This document shows positions 18,601 through 20,013 of a DNA stretch of 20,013 nucleotides, one piece after another. The notes below the pieces were generated by a model, which was not told the origin of the DNA, searched no databases, and saw only the letters and a list, made by a program, of their open reading frames with translations. Numbering within the stretch: the first letter of the stretch is position 1; each line of letters starts with the position of its first letter. The DNA lies in the NCBI RefSeq assembly GCF_000003605.2, contig NW_003147774.1, positions 154,353 to 174,365 on the forward strand, written 5' to 3'. Position numbers and translations under genes: made by a program. Source of the stretch: Saccoglossus kowalevskii (lineage: Eukaryota > Hemichordata > Enteropneusta > Harrimaniidae).

Positions 18601-20013
18601 ACACACAAAGGTCAAACAATAGACTTAAAGAAGATGAAAATGAACTGAAAAGATACAATTTAAAATCTTTTTTGGCGCATTGCAAATAAAAAGGATATAT
18701 TTAAGCATTTTTGAAAAATGAACTGTTTCACAGTATACGATAATTCTCAAATAATTTTCAAAACATCAGCAAATTCGAACATTATCATCAAGTGATTTTG
18801 AATACCGGTAATTCGTGCTAAAGAGGAAAAATAAAACTGCAGCTGTTGGTAATCAAACTAAAAGTAAATATTCTGAGTTGTAGAATATATACTTATTATT
18901 ATATATCTATCACCGTAACGCCATAAGTTACAGCGTGCTGTAATTTTGCGGTATTTTACAGGGTATTTTCCTCTAAATATAAAAACAAACATGGCTGCCA
19001 CCATAGTTTACCGAATTCAACATAAAGAAGTTTGCTGATTCTGTTCTAAACATTTTGGATTTAGGTATTTCCATGGTGTATCCTTGGAAGGAAAAGATGT
19101 ATAATAATAAGGTTATTACGAAGATACCTCAAAGTATGCACTCAGACAGTATGCCGTACCTCGACCTCCACTGCGCATTGGTTGTACTCCAGCTGTACTG
19201 TCTTCGTGCATATTCTGAGGTGGGAGATTTTCGTAATAACCTCATATTATTGCATAACTCATACAGACAAATCAGTAAATAATATGTGTCCTGAGGAAAT
19301 ACAGTATTTTTTATATCTAGCATGAAAGGGTGCACATCCAAGTATAATAGTCACCTTGTAAAATGGTTACATTGTAATCACCAACGGAGAATGCATCTGT
19401 TATTACAACAGTTTCTATAATTCCACCAACATGAAAATCTTCATCTGGTTTTACGAGGTAATCTAACGGTGGTTCTACATCATAGTCTACAAACTCTGTT
19501 CCTTCTGTTTCTAAGTAAAATGAGGAACTACATCCAAGTCTTTCAGTGAGAAAGATATCAAAGTGGTAGACATGGCCAGCCTGAAATAAAACAGGAAAAA
19601 AAAGTAAGTATTAAATAATTAATGTACAGCAATAAAGTACTAGTTATGAAGTAGAAACTGTATTGTATCAATGGTGATCATCAACACTTGTCAGTACAGA
19701 TCAGCAATAGACACTAGGTTGAGCAAATGTCAGTAATTAGTAGTACATTAGATTTTATTTTACTACTAGCATTGTCAACTCACCTCAAGATCCAGAAAGA
19801 CCTTTTCATCAGAAAGAGTCTGTGTGATTACACATTTACCATTAACAACTGTCCCTCCTTGTGGTGTGATGTAGCCACCTCCTGAGTTAAGAATTAAGTC
19901 ACAATCAAAGAAAGCTTAGAAAGAACTCCCGTGTGGCTGAGAGTATTGAAGACACATTAAAAATTAATTAAAAATTACATGTACCTGTACATGAGATATT
20001 GATAGAAAAGCTG
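464..20013 (-). CDS. Mega-thrombospondin-like multidomain extracellular protein gene (24 exons seen, both ends missing)
   Basis: Joining the 24 exons listed below (span only; introns included in these coordinates) gives one uninterrupted frame of about 1303 codons, with all junctions phase-compatible and all introns GT-AG. Domain order by approximate residue of this partial protein: fibro-slime 1-85, linker 86-180, cadherin-like 180-345 (two repeats), RGD linker near 350, F5/8C 363-513, cysteine-rich GCC2/TNFR-like 524-694, four EGF-like 694-872, thrombospondin type 3 wire 872-1130, thrombospondin C-terminal domain 1130-1303 (incomplete). Known family behaviour: the type 3 wire and C-terminal domain bind many calcium ions and matrix or cell partners; cadherin repeats bind calcium; F5/8C domains bind lipids, glycans or collagens. 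I infer a secreted matrix or surface adhesion protein. The upstream domains separate it from ordinary thrombospondins and COMP. The signal peptide, start codon, stop codon and any multimerising coiled coil are not in the window. About 45 residues of the C-terminal domain are still to come. Confidence 0.9.
641..1349. other. Intron 23 (709 bp), nothing recognised
   Basis: AT-rich intron between exons 23 and 24, with simple A and T runs. No repeat shared with the rest of the window, no domain remnant and no RNA gene was visible on either strand. Confidence 0.7.
1350..1586 (-). CDS. Exon 23: thrombospondin C-terminal domain, middle
   Basis: It encodes [60 protein letters not shown] and ends [10 protein letters not shown]-[YF]-S-G-T-x-F-[VI]-N and G-F-V-F-G-Y-Q-S-S-x-x-F-Y-x-V-M-W are the strongest family signatures of this domain. 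It is a 237-bp phase 0-0 exon. In known structures this sandwich packs against the calcium wire and carries cell-binding surfaces. Confidence 0.97.
2001..2244 (+). mobile_element. MITE-like repeat family 2, longer copy
   Basis: The left tip TTAATTTTTTCACCACAAG and right tip CTGATGGTGAAAAGGTTAA form imperfect terminal inverted repeats ending in TTAA. A shortened inverted copy is at 178-292. There is no coding capacity. TTAA at both tips would fit a piggyBac-type target site, but this is inference from two copies only. Confidence 0.6.
2514..2692 (-). CDS. Exon 22: last type 3 repeat and start of thrombospondin C-terminal domain
   Basis: [20 protein letters not shown] then YDNCPKNIN is the terminal type 3 unit. 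It passes directly into [20 protein letters not shown] and WYLVDQ, the first strands of the C-terminal lectin-like beta sandwich (family pattern F-x-x-[YF]-x-x-V-x-L-D-P ... W-x-[VL]). It ends in phase 0; the next exon starts GKE, as in the family. Confidence 0.95.
2693..3244. other. Intron 21 (552 bp), nothing recognised
   Basis: Intron between exons 21 and 22. The phrase GTTTATGTCAC occurs twice (about 2886 and 3065), and TTTCGATCTGC near 2953 has a partial inverted partner near 3020. I see no longer structure. Confidence 0.6.
3245..3426 (-). CDS. Exon 21: thrombospondin type 3 repeats
   Basis: It encodes [40 protein letters not shown] and [20 protein letters not shown]. These are among the most canonical type 3 units in the gene (D-x-D-x-D-G-I-P-D-x-x-D-N-C-P-x-x-x-N-P-x-Q). 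The donor GTAATC is weaker than its neighbours but keeps the phase. Confidence 0.95.
3761..3893. mobile_element. MITE-like repeat, small divergent member (TACTGTAAA ends)
   Basis: It begins TACTGTAAATGCAATATTTA and ends ...CCAGTGAAAACAAATGGTTATATAGTA in short form; the two ends are imperfect inverted repeats. The internal phrase GATAGGTAAAATTCGCTAAA is shared with 18354-18435 (GATAAGTAAAATTCGCTAAA). It lies in the intron between exons 20 and 21; the rest of that intron shows nothing. Confidence 0.55.
3959..4142 (-). CDS. Exon 20: thrombospondin type 3 repeats
   Basis: It encodes [40 protein letters not shown] and [14 protein letters not shown]. Two G-D-A-C-D endings and two D-N-C starts give two more calcium-binding units. 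The P in LFVANSDQ-type repeats is replaced, a minor divergence. The exon starts in phase 1 and ends two bases into an Arg codon completed by exon 21. Confidence 0.94.
4143..4637. other. Rest of intron 19, no gene seen
   Basis: The phrase TTTTGACCTGG is repeated around 4408-4465 (three TTTGACC blocks). Nothing else was recognised. Confidence 0.6.
4638..4679 (-). pseudogene. Thrombospondin type 3 repeat remnant directly after the exon 19 donor
   Basis: On the minus strand the intron opens GTAAGTTAGATAATGATGAT, and the in-frame continuation of exon 19 would read [12 protein letters not shown]. The same exon contains [14 protein letters not shown], and the DNA block AGTTAGATAATGATGATGAT occurs in both. 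The donor therefore sits inside a duplicated type 3 unit. The open frame runs on about 30 codons to TGA, without the cysteine a working repeat needs. Confidence 0.6.
4680..4839 (-). CDS. Exon 19: thrombospondin type 3 repeats
   Basis: It encodes [20 protein letters not shown] then [20 protein letters not shown] and [10 protein letters not shown]. It contains alternating D-N-C ... N-P-x-Q-x-D-x-D-x-D-x-x-G-D-x-C-D units. The frame stays open past the donor (GTAAGT) into sequence that still looks like a type 3 repeat; the splice is supported because only splicing joins in phase to exon 20. Confidence 0.93.
4949..5161 (-). CDS. Exon 18: end of EGF 4 and start of thrombospondin type 3 repeats
   Basis: [20 protein letters not shown] completes the last EGF and enters the type 3 wire. 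The stretch [20 protein letters not shown] reproduces the first type 3 repeat of thrombospondins, including the conserved NSGQ-D sequence. It ends [11 protein letters not shown] in phase 0. The Asp-rich loops bind calcium in known thrombospondin structures. Confidence 0.96.
5529..5631 (+). repeat. Diverged direct repeat, about 39 bp at 64-bp spacing
   Basis: CAACTCTGGAAGGACAAGTA continuing to CTACCAGGTGTGCTT (from 5529) recurs as CAACTTTGGAAGAAGAATTA continuing to CTATCAGGTGTGCTG (from 5593). It lies in intron 17. No coding frame persists through both copies. Confidence 0.75.
5641..5660 (+). repeat. (AGTA)5 microsatellite
   Basis: Five perfect AGTA units followed by ATTCTTTATT. On the minus strand this reads AATAAAGAAT then TACT repeats, which resembles the 3' tail of some non-LTR retrotransposons. 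No reverse-transcriptase remnant was seen beside it, so only the microsatellite is certain. Confidence 0.9.
6292..6631 (+). mobile_element. MITE-like repeat family 1, composite copy B
   Basis: It begins TACTGTGGAATACTTTATTT and ends AAATAAAGTATTCTACAGTA, which are imperfect terminal inverted repeats. The same right tip also occurs internally at about 6467-6486, so a second end fragment follows a spacer of about 95 bases (6487-6580) beginning TTTCTCAATAAATAAGGC. That spacer is also present, inverted, in copy C, so it belongs to the element. No protein is encoded. It lies in intron 17, ending about 40 bases from exon 17. Confidence 0.85.
6671..6820 (-). CDS. Exon 17: end of EGF module 3 and EGF module 4
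   Basis: [20 protein letters not shown] closes module 3. [20 protein letters not shown] then GTYICE is most of module 4, whose last cysteines come from exon 18. It is 150 bp, phase 0-0, with donor GTAAAT. A MITE-like repeat ends only about 40 bases beyond the donor (6631). Confidence 0.93.
6891..6990 (-). pseudogene. Thrombospondin type 3 repeat relic inside an intron
   Basis: The minus strand reads [20 protein letters not shown] then [10 protein letters not shown]. It aligns with exon 19 ([14 protein letters not shown]) and its intronic continuation (KLDNDDD) over about 30 residues and clearly at DNA level. It is bounded by TAG just upstream and TAA downstream, lacks a convincing acceptor or donor, and lies between EGF exons 16 and 17, where a type 3 unit has no place. 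I therefore call it a relic of a duplicated exon. Confidence 0.65.
7302..7425 (+). pseudogene. Possible antisense EGF-like fragment, frameshifted
   Basis: The plus strand reads [12 protein letters not shown] and, after a one-base frame change, [11 protein letters not shown]. The pattern C-x-x-x-A-T-C ... G-x-S-Y-x-C resembles an EGF module such as this gene's own [17 protein letters not shown], but on the opposite strand. It could be an inverted duplicate that decayed, or chance. Confidence 0.3.
7490..7564 (-). CDS. Exon 16: calcium-binding EGF module 3, first half
   Basis: A 75-bp phase 0-0 exon encodes [20 protein letters not shown] then CTNTI. D-x-D-E-C ... N-N-C ... S-x-C-x-N-T is the calcium-binding EGF consensus; the next exon supplies GSYTC. 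Splitting the EGF before G-S-Y is a plausible old intron position. Confidence 0.92.
7854..7991 (-). CDS. Exon 15: EGF-like module 2
   Basis: It encodes [40 protein letters not shown] and ILTQTQ. The HGVGIE stretch matches the elongated EGF loop found in thrombospondin second EGF repeats. It is 138 bp, phase 0-0, so the exon could be skipped without a frameshift. The donor is GTAGGT. Confidence 0.92.
7992..8634. other. Intron 14 (643 bp), nothing recognised
   Basis: AT-rich intron between exons 14 and 15. There is an ATATTTATATTT-like stretch near 8140, but no repeat family or coding remnant was found on either strand. Confidence 0.6.
8635..8768 (-). CDS. Exon 14: EGF-like module 1 (thrombospondin/COMP type)
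   Basis: It encodes [20 protein letters not shown], then [17 protein letters not shown] and IDIDE. P-C-W-x-D-x-N-P-C-F followed by C-x-x-C-P-x-G-[FY]-x-G-[DN]-G is the first EGF-like module seen at the start of the conserved C-terminal half of thrombospondins. The exon ends in phase 0 with D-I-D-E, starting the calcium-binding EGF consensus completed by the next exon. Confidence 0.93.
8808..9017 (+). mobile_element. MITE-like repeat family 3 (about 210 bp)
   Basis: It begins TACTGTAAAATGACTAATTT with CACTGGGTTTAAATTTCACT inside, and ends AAACCCAGTGAATAATTAAC then CCTTTTACAGTA. The two ends are inverted repeats of about 40 bases. The interior is made of CACTGGGTTTTAA and CAGCGAAAA motifs similar in style to family 1. 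It has no coding capacity. It lies in intron 13. Confidence 0.75.
9371..9391 (+). repeat. Three tandem TTATAGT units
   Basis: Three perfect 7-bp units in intron 13. The surrounding 9018-9669 shows only AT-rich sequence with no recognised element. Confidence 0.85.
9670..9849 (-). CDS. Exon 13: cysteine-rich module; its 5' edge seeded a minisatellite
   Basis: It encodes [40 protein letters not shown] and [13 protein letters not shown]. About 14 of 60 residues are Cys, in C-x-x-C and C-x-P-G-[SY] patterns. The real acceptor was chosen because only from this copy (minus strand CTTCCAG, exon base 9849) does the reading frame continue through the whole exon into exon 14. The first 42 coding bases and the acceptor are copied eleven more times upstream in the transcript (see the 59-bp array). 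Confidence 0.88.
9808..10515 (+). repeat. 12-copy 59-bp minisatellite made from the 5' edge of exon 13
   Basis: Units start at 9808 and every 59 bases to 10457 (12 x 59 = 708), each beginning ACTGGTTGTTATATGA. Unit 1 is partly exon 13 itself: on the minus strand it contains the pyrimidine-rich acceptor TTTTCCTTCCAG and the first 42 coding bases. Units 2-12 repeat that acceptor region upstream. The CAG is kept in units 1, 2, 4 and 7-12 but mutated to CAA in units 3, 5 and 6. Units 1-3 and 4-6 match as 177-bp blocks, units 7-9 are nearly identical, and units 11-12 are the most diverged. Confidence 0.97.
10516..11343. other. Rest of intron 12 (828 bp), nothing recognised
   Basis: AT-rich. TTTTCCCTCAAAG near 11083 and TTTTTTGAGGGGG near 11145 are weakly complementary. 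No coding remnant or repeat-family member was seen. Confidence 0.6.
11344..11509 (-). CDS. Exon 12: cysteine-rich GCC2/TNFR-like module
   Basis: It encodes [20 protein letters not shown], then [20 protein letters not shown] and [20 protein letters not shown]-x-x-C-x-P-G-x-x-C and C-x-P-G-Y-F repeats continue the module of exon 11; the junction G-W-L-C-T-D-G is typical of GCC2-type repeats. The 166-bp exon ends in phase 1. Confidence 0.88.
11581..11940 (+). repeat. Four diverged copies of a short motif in intron 11
   Basis: Related phrases occur at 11581 (ATACATTTACTTTATTAATC), about 11639 (ACACATACTGTATTGATTCT), 11742 (AACATATACTGTATTAATCT) and about 11897 (AACATTTACTCTGTTAATAT). The second and third continue into similar TCATGTA-GGGTAT sequence. 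Spacing is irregular (about 58, 102 and 155 bases), suggesting an old, decayed tandem. Confidence 0.5.
11966..12126 (-). CDS. Exon 11: cysteine-rich GCC2/TNFR-like module
   Basis: It encodes [34 protein letters not shown] and ends [11 protein letters not shown]. Spacings such as C-x-x-C, Y-Y-C and S-P-C-P-x-G-W are typical of the ephrin-receptor-like (GCC2/GCC3) or TNFR-like cysteine-rich class. The exact family cannot be settled by eye. The end is phase 0 and the donor is GTAAGT. Confidence 0.88.
12368..12523. repeat. Long imperfect palindrome (possible MITE)
   Basis: The left arm TGATCATAGTCTATCAATAG then TCGTCTTGC pairs imperfectly with the right arm GGCAAGATGACTGTTGACAG then TCTATACTGATCA. 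The centre has GTTTCTG and CAGAAAC. The total is 156 bp with no coding potential. It is locally richer in G and C than the flanks, which suggests an insertion. Confidence 0.65.
12582..12870 (-). mobile_element. MITE-like repeat family 1, inverted copy C
   Basis: It is the reverse complement of about 6292-6594 of copy B: it starts GGATGTCAACTTGCTATTAC, carries the same spacer with GGTGGGGCAAAAATGCTATT, and ends ATAAAGTATTCCACAGTA. The outer right end present in copy B is missing, so copy C is truncated or predates it. It lies in the intron between exons 10 and 11. Confidence 0.85.
13043..13105. repeat. Very AT-rich low-complexity tract
   Basis: About 60 bases made almost wholly of TTA, TAA and ATA words, 39 bases from the donor of exon 10 (exon edge 13144). 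Simple sequence; no other function is inferred. Confidence 0.8.
13144..13300 (-). CDS. Exon 10: F5/8 type C domain, C-terminal part
   Basis: It encodes [20 protein letters not shown], then [20 protein letters not shown] and a Cys. The elements F-x-G-N-x-x-x-x-x-x-x-x-N, the basic R-I-x-P-x-x-W and the closing L-R-x-E-L-L-G-C are diagnostic of the domain end. The tail PARRLL leads into the cysteine-rich region. The donor is GTGAGT. Confidence 0.95.
13301..13736. other. Intron 9 (436 bp), nothing recognised
   Basis: Between exons 9 and 10. No shared repeat or coding remnant seen. Confidence 0.6.
13737..13924 (-). CDS. Exon 9: F5/8 type C domain, middle
   Basis: [20 protein letters not shown] is the W-x-x-x-x-x-x-x-x-Q-W-L-x-[IV]-D-x-G signature of F5/8C domains. 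It is followed by [20 protein letters not shown], equivalent to the V-x-x-I-x-x-Q-G ... W-V-x-x-F motif, and by [13 protein letters not shown]. All expected core residues are present. The 188-bp exon starts in phase 1 and ends in phase 0 before VFTGN. The intron upstream of it in the transcript is 1.49 kb. Confidence 0.95.
13925..15416. other. Intron 8 (1.49 kb), no gene seen
   Basis: It separates exons 8 and 9 of the discoidin domain. The part 14460-15060 is less AT-rich than its flanks and holds an open minus-strand frame (14468-14740, 90 codons) with no domain features. It may be a transposon fragment, but I found no second copy or inverted ends in this window. Confidence 0.5.
15417..15557 (-). 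CDS. Exon 8: F5/8 type C (discoidin) domain, N-terminal third
   Basis: It encodes [20 protein letters not shown], then [15 protein letters not shown] and TLGR. This is the standard opening of an F5/8C domain: C-x-x-x-L-G-[LM] ... I-x-D-x-x-[IM]-x-A-S-S ... ARL. The first Cys should pair with the Cys near the end of exon 10 (LLGC). Family members bind phospholipids, collagen or glycans through loops on one end of the beta barrel; the ligand cannot be predicted here. Confidence 0.92.
15558..16165. other. Intron 7 (608 bp), nothing recognised
   Basis: AT-rich, between exons 7 and 8, with A-rich runs near 15960. No repeat family member seen. Confidence 0.6.
16166..16380 (-). CDS. Exon 7: second half of cadherin repeat 2 and RGD linker
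   Basis: [20 protein letters not shown] then TVEI is the closing part of a cadherin repeat (A-x-D-x-G-x-P-x-R ... V-x-V). A linker follows that contains the tripeptide RGD in [18 protein letters not shown], then [11 protein letters not shown] leading into the discoidin domain. A second R-G-D occurs inside the cadherin repeat (TPTRGDTV). The next exon opens with the first cysteine of the F5/8C domain. Confidence 0.88.
16381..16765. other. Intron 6 (385 bp), nothing recognised
   Basis: Between the two halves of cadherin repeat 2. A run of nine or ten A (plus strand) next to the acceptor of exon 7 provides its pyrimidine tract. Nothing else seen. Confidence 0.6.
16766..16938 (-). CDS. Exon 6: cadherin linker (DVNDN) and first half of repeat 2
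   Basis: It begins [27 protein letters not shown] is the classic calcium-binding linker between cadherin repeats. It continues [20 protein letters not shown], where DLDSG...G-x-V-x-Y is the D-x-D-x-G calcium motif and following strand of repeat 2. An N-x-S sequon (NAS) precedes the motif. The exon starts in phase 0 and ends two bases into a codon; the donor is GTAAGT. Confidence 0.92.
17229..17398 (-). CDS. Exon 5: cadherin repeat 1
   Basis: It encodes [20 protein letters not shown], then a strand like [10 protein letters not shown] and the closing strand ADGKIVVK. This is the second half of a cadherin repeat: F-x-I-x-T ... L-x-T-x-x-x-L-D-Y-E ... V-x-D-x-x-x-P. The LDYE acidic motif is a calcium ligand site in cadherins. 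The usual A-x-D-x-G is replaced by VVDNNASP, so this repeat is somewhat divergent. The frame runs in phase 0 into exon 6, which supplies the D-x-N-D-N linker. Confidence 0.85.
17399..17724. other. Intron 4 (326 bp), nothing recognised
   Basis: Between exons 4 and 5. An 89-codon minus-strand open frame here (17497-17766) overlaps exon 4 in another frame and shows no domain, so I treat it as chance. Confidence 0.6.
17725..17868 (-). CDS. Exon 4: linker before the cadherin repeats
   Basis: A 144-bp symmetric phase 1-1 exon encodes 48 residues, including [20 protein letters not shown] and [17 protein letters not shown]. The stretch is rich in Thr and Pro, has one N-x-T glycosylation sequon (NGT) and one Cys. 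The VED-N opening resembles the start of a cadherin strand, but calcium-motif residues are lacking, so I call it only a linker or degenerate beta domain. A 1.49-kb intron separates it from exon 3. Confidence 0.8.
18354..18435. mobile_element. MITE-like repeat fragment, relative of 3761-3893
   Basis: It starts TACTGTGAATGCATTCATTA, then has TACTGGGTTTTAATTTCACT and GATAAGTAAAATTCGCTAAA, the last shared with the element at 3761. Only one end is recognisable. The rest of intron 3 (17869-18353, 18436-19102) shows nothing else. Confidence 0.55.
19103..19251. repeat. Imperfect palindrome of about 150 bp (possible MITE)
   Basis: The left arm AATAATAAGGTTATTACGAA then GATACCTCA matches the reverse complement of the right arm (TGAGGTGGGAGATTTTCGTA then ATAACCTCATATTATT). 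Further in, AGTATGCACTCAGACAGTA pairs loosely with TACTGTCTTCGTGCATATT. Overlapping open frames on both strands are a by-product of the symmetry. Confidence 0.65.
19355..19580 (-). CDS. Exon 3: fibro-slime domain C-terminal half
   Basis: It begins [20 protein letters not shown], which matches the fibro-slime C-terminal signature (A-G-x-x-Y-x-hydrophobic-D-hydrophobic-F-x-x-E-R-x-x-x-x-S-x-F-x-hydrophobic-E-T). After ETEG comes an acidic, proline-containing stretch ([19 protein letters not shown]), then beta-rich sequence ending DYNVTILQ. Fibro-slime domains were first noted in slime-mould PA14-containing proteins and occur in some animal matrix proteins. The 226-bp exon ends in phase 1 and the donor is GTGACT. 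Confidence 0.85.
19784..19914 (-). CDS. Exon 2: fibro-slime domain core
   Basis: It encodes [20 protein letters not shown], then a strand ending KVFLDLE, followed by a GTGAGT donor. This fits the fibro-slime pattern (hydrophobic-D-x-x-L-hydrophobic ... GG ... Q-G-x-V). I chose the right boundary at the acceptor TTCTTTCTAAG because the extra 11 residues look like the expected strand of the domain. A second acceptor (TTAACTCAG, exon end 19881) lies 33 bases further in and keeps the same frame, so the shorter exon 19784-19881 is possible. The codon before the longer start is TAA, so the exon cannot extend further. Confidence 0.75.
19985..20013 (-). CDS. Exon 1 of window (partial): fibro-slime domain, N-terminal strand
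   Basis: The right edge cuts this exon. The minus strand reads SFSINISCT plus one base, then a GTACAT donor. The phase (one base left over) matches either acceptor of the next exon. The hydrophobic strand would be the beta segment just before the core fibro-slime signature. The exon is too short to identify alone; the call rests on the frame running on into exon 2. Confidence 0.55.

Overview
The window looks like nuclear DNA of an invertebrate animal. It is AT-rich, and its only recognisable gene is split into short exons (75-237 bp) with GT-AG introns of about 100-1500 bp. There are no bacterial-style operons and no long ORFs. The introns carry short non-autonomous repeats with inverted ends. 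I cannot name the species. A thrombospondin C-terminal region fused to fibro-slime, cadherin and discoidin domains is not a vertebrate thrombospondin layout, so I infer a non-vertebrate metazoan, probably marine.

One gene on the minus strand fills the whole window, reading from right (5') to left (3'). I placed 24 exons (19985-20013 down to 464-640). Every internal exon junction keeps the reading phase, giving about 1303 codons, or 1292 with the alternative acceptor of exon 2. Both ends are outside the window: the start and signal peptide lie to the right, and the last part of the C-terminal lectin-like domain lies to the left. In transcript order the protein reads: fibro-slime (PA14-related) domain (19355-20013); linker (17725-17868); two cadherin repeats (16166-17398), followed by an RGD-containing linker; F5/8 type C (discoidin) domain (13144-15557); cysteine-rich GCC2/TNFR-like modules (9670-12126); four EGF-like modules of the thrombospondin/COMP kind (6671-8768, finishing in 4949-5161); a complete-looking calcium-binding thrombospondin type 3 stalk (2514-5161); and the start of the thrombospondin C-terminal domain (464-2692). 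This fits the large thrombospondin relatives I recall being called mega-thrombospondins. Its expected role is a secreted, multivalent, calcium-dependent extracellular-matrix or cell-surface adhesion protein.

The introns hold the unexpected material. A 12-copy, 59-bp minisatellite (9808-10515) repeats the 3' splice site and the first coding bases of exon 13, so about nine look-alike acceptors lie just upstream of the real one. Type 3 repeat remnants survive in two introns: directly after the donor of exon 19 (about 4638-4679) and at 6891-6990. A possible antisense EGF fragment lies near 7302-7425. Several MITE-like families share ends reading TACTGT(A/G)GAATAC or TACTGTAAA. One about 290-bp inverted pair (6292-6631 and 12582-12870) flanks exons 11-17. 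No tRNA, rRNA, CRISPR, promoter or poly(A) site could be supported.
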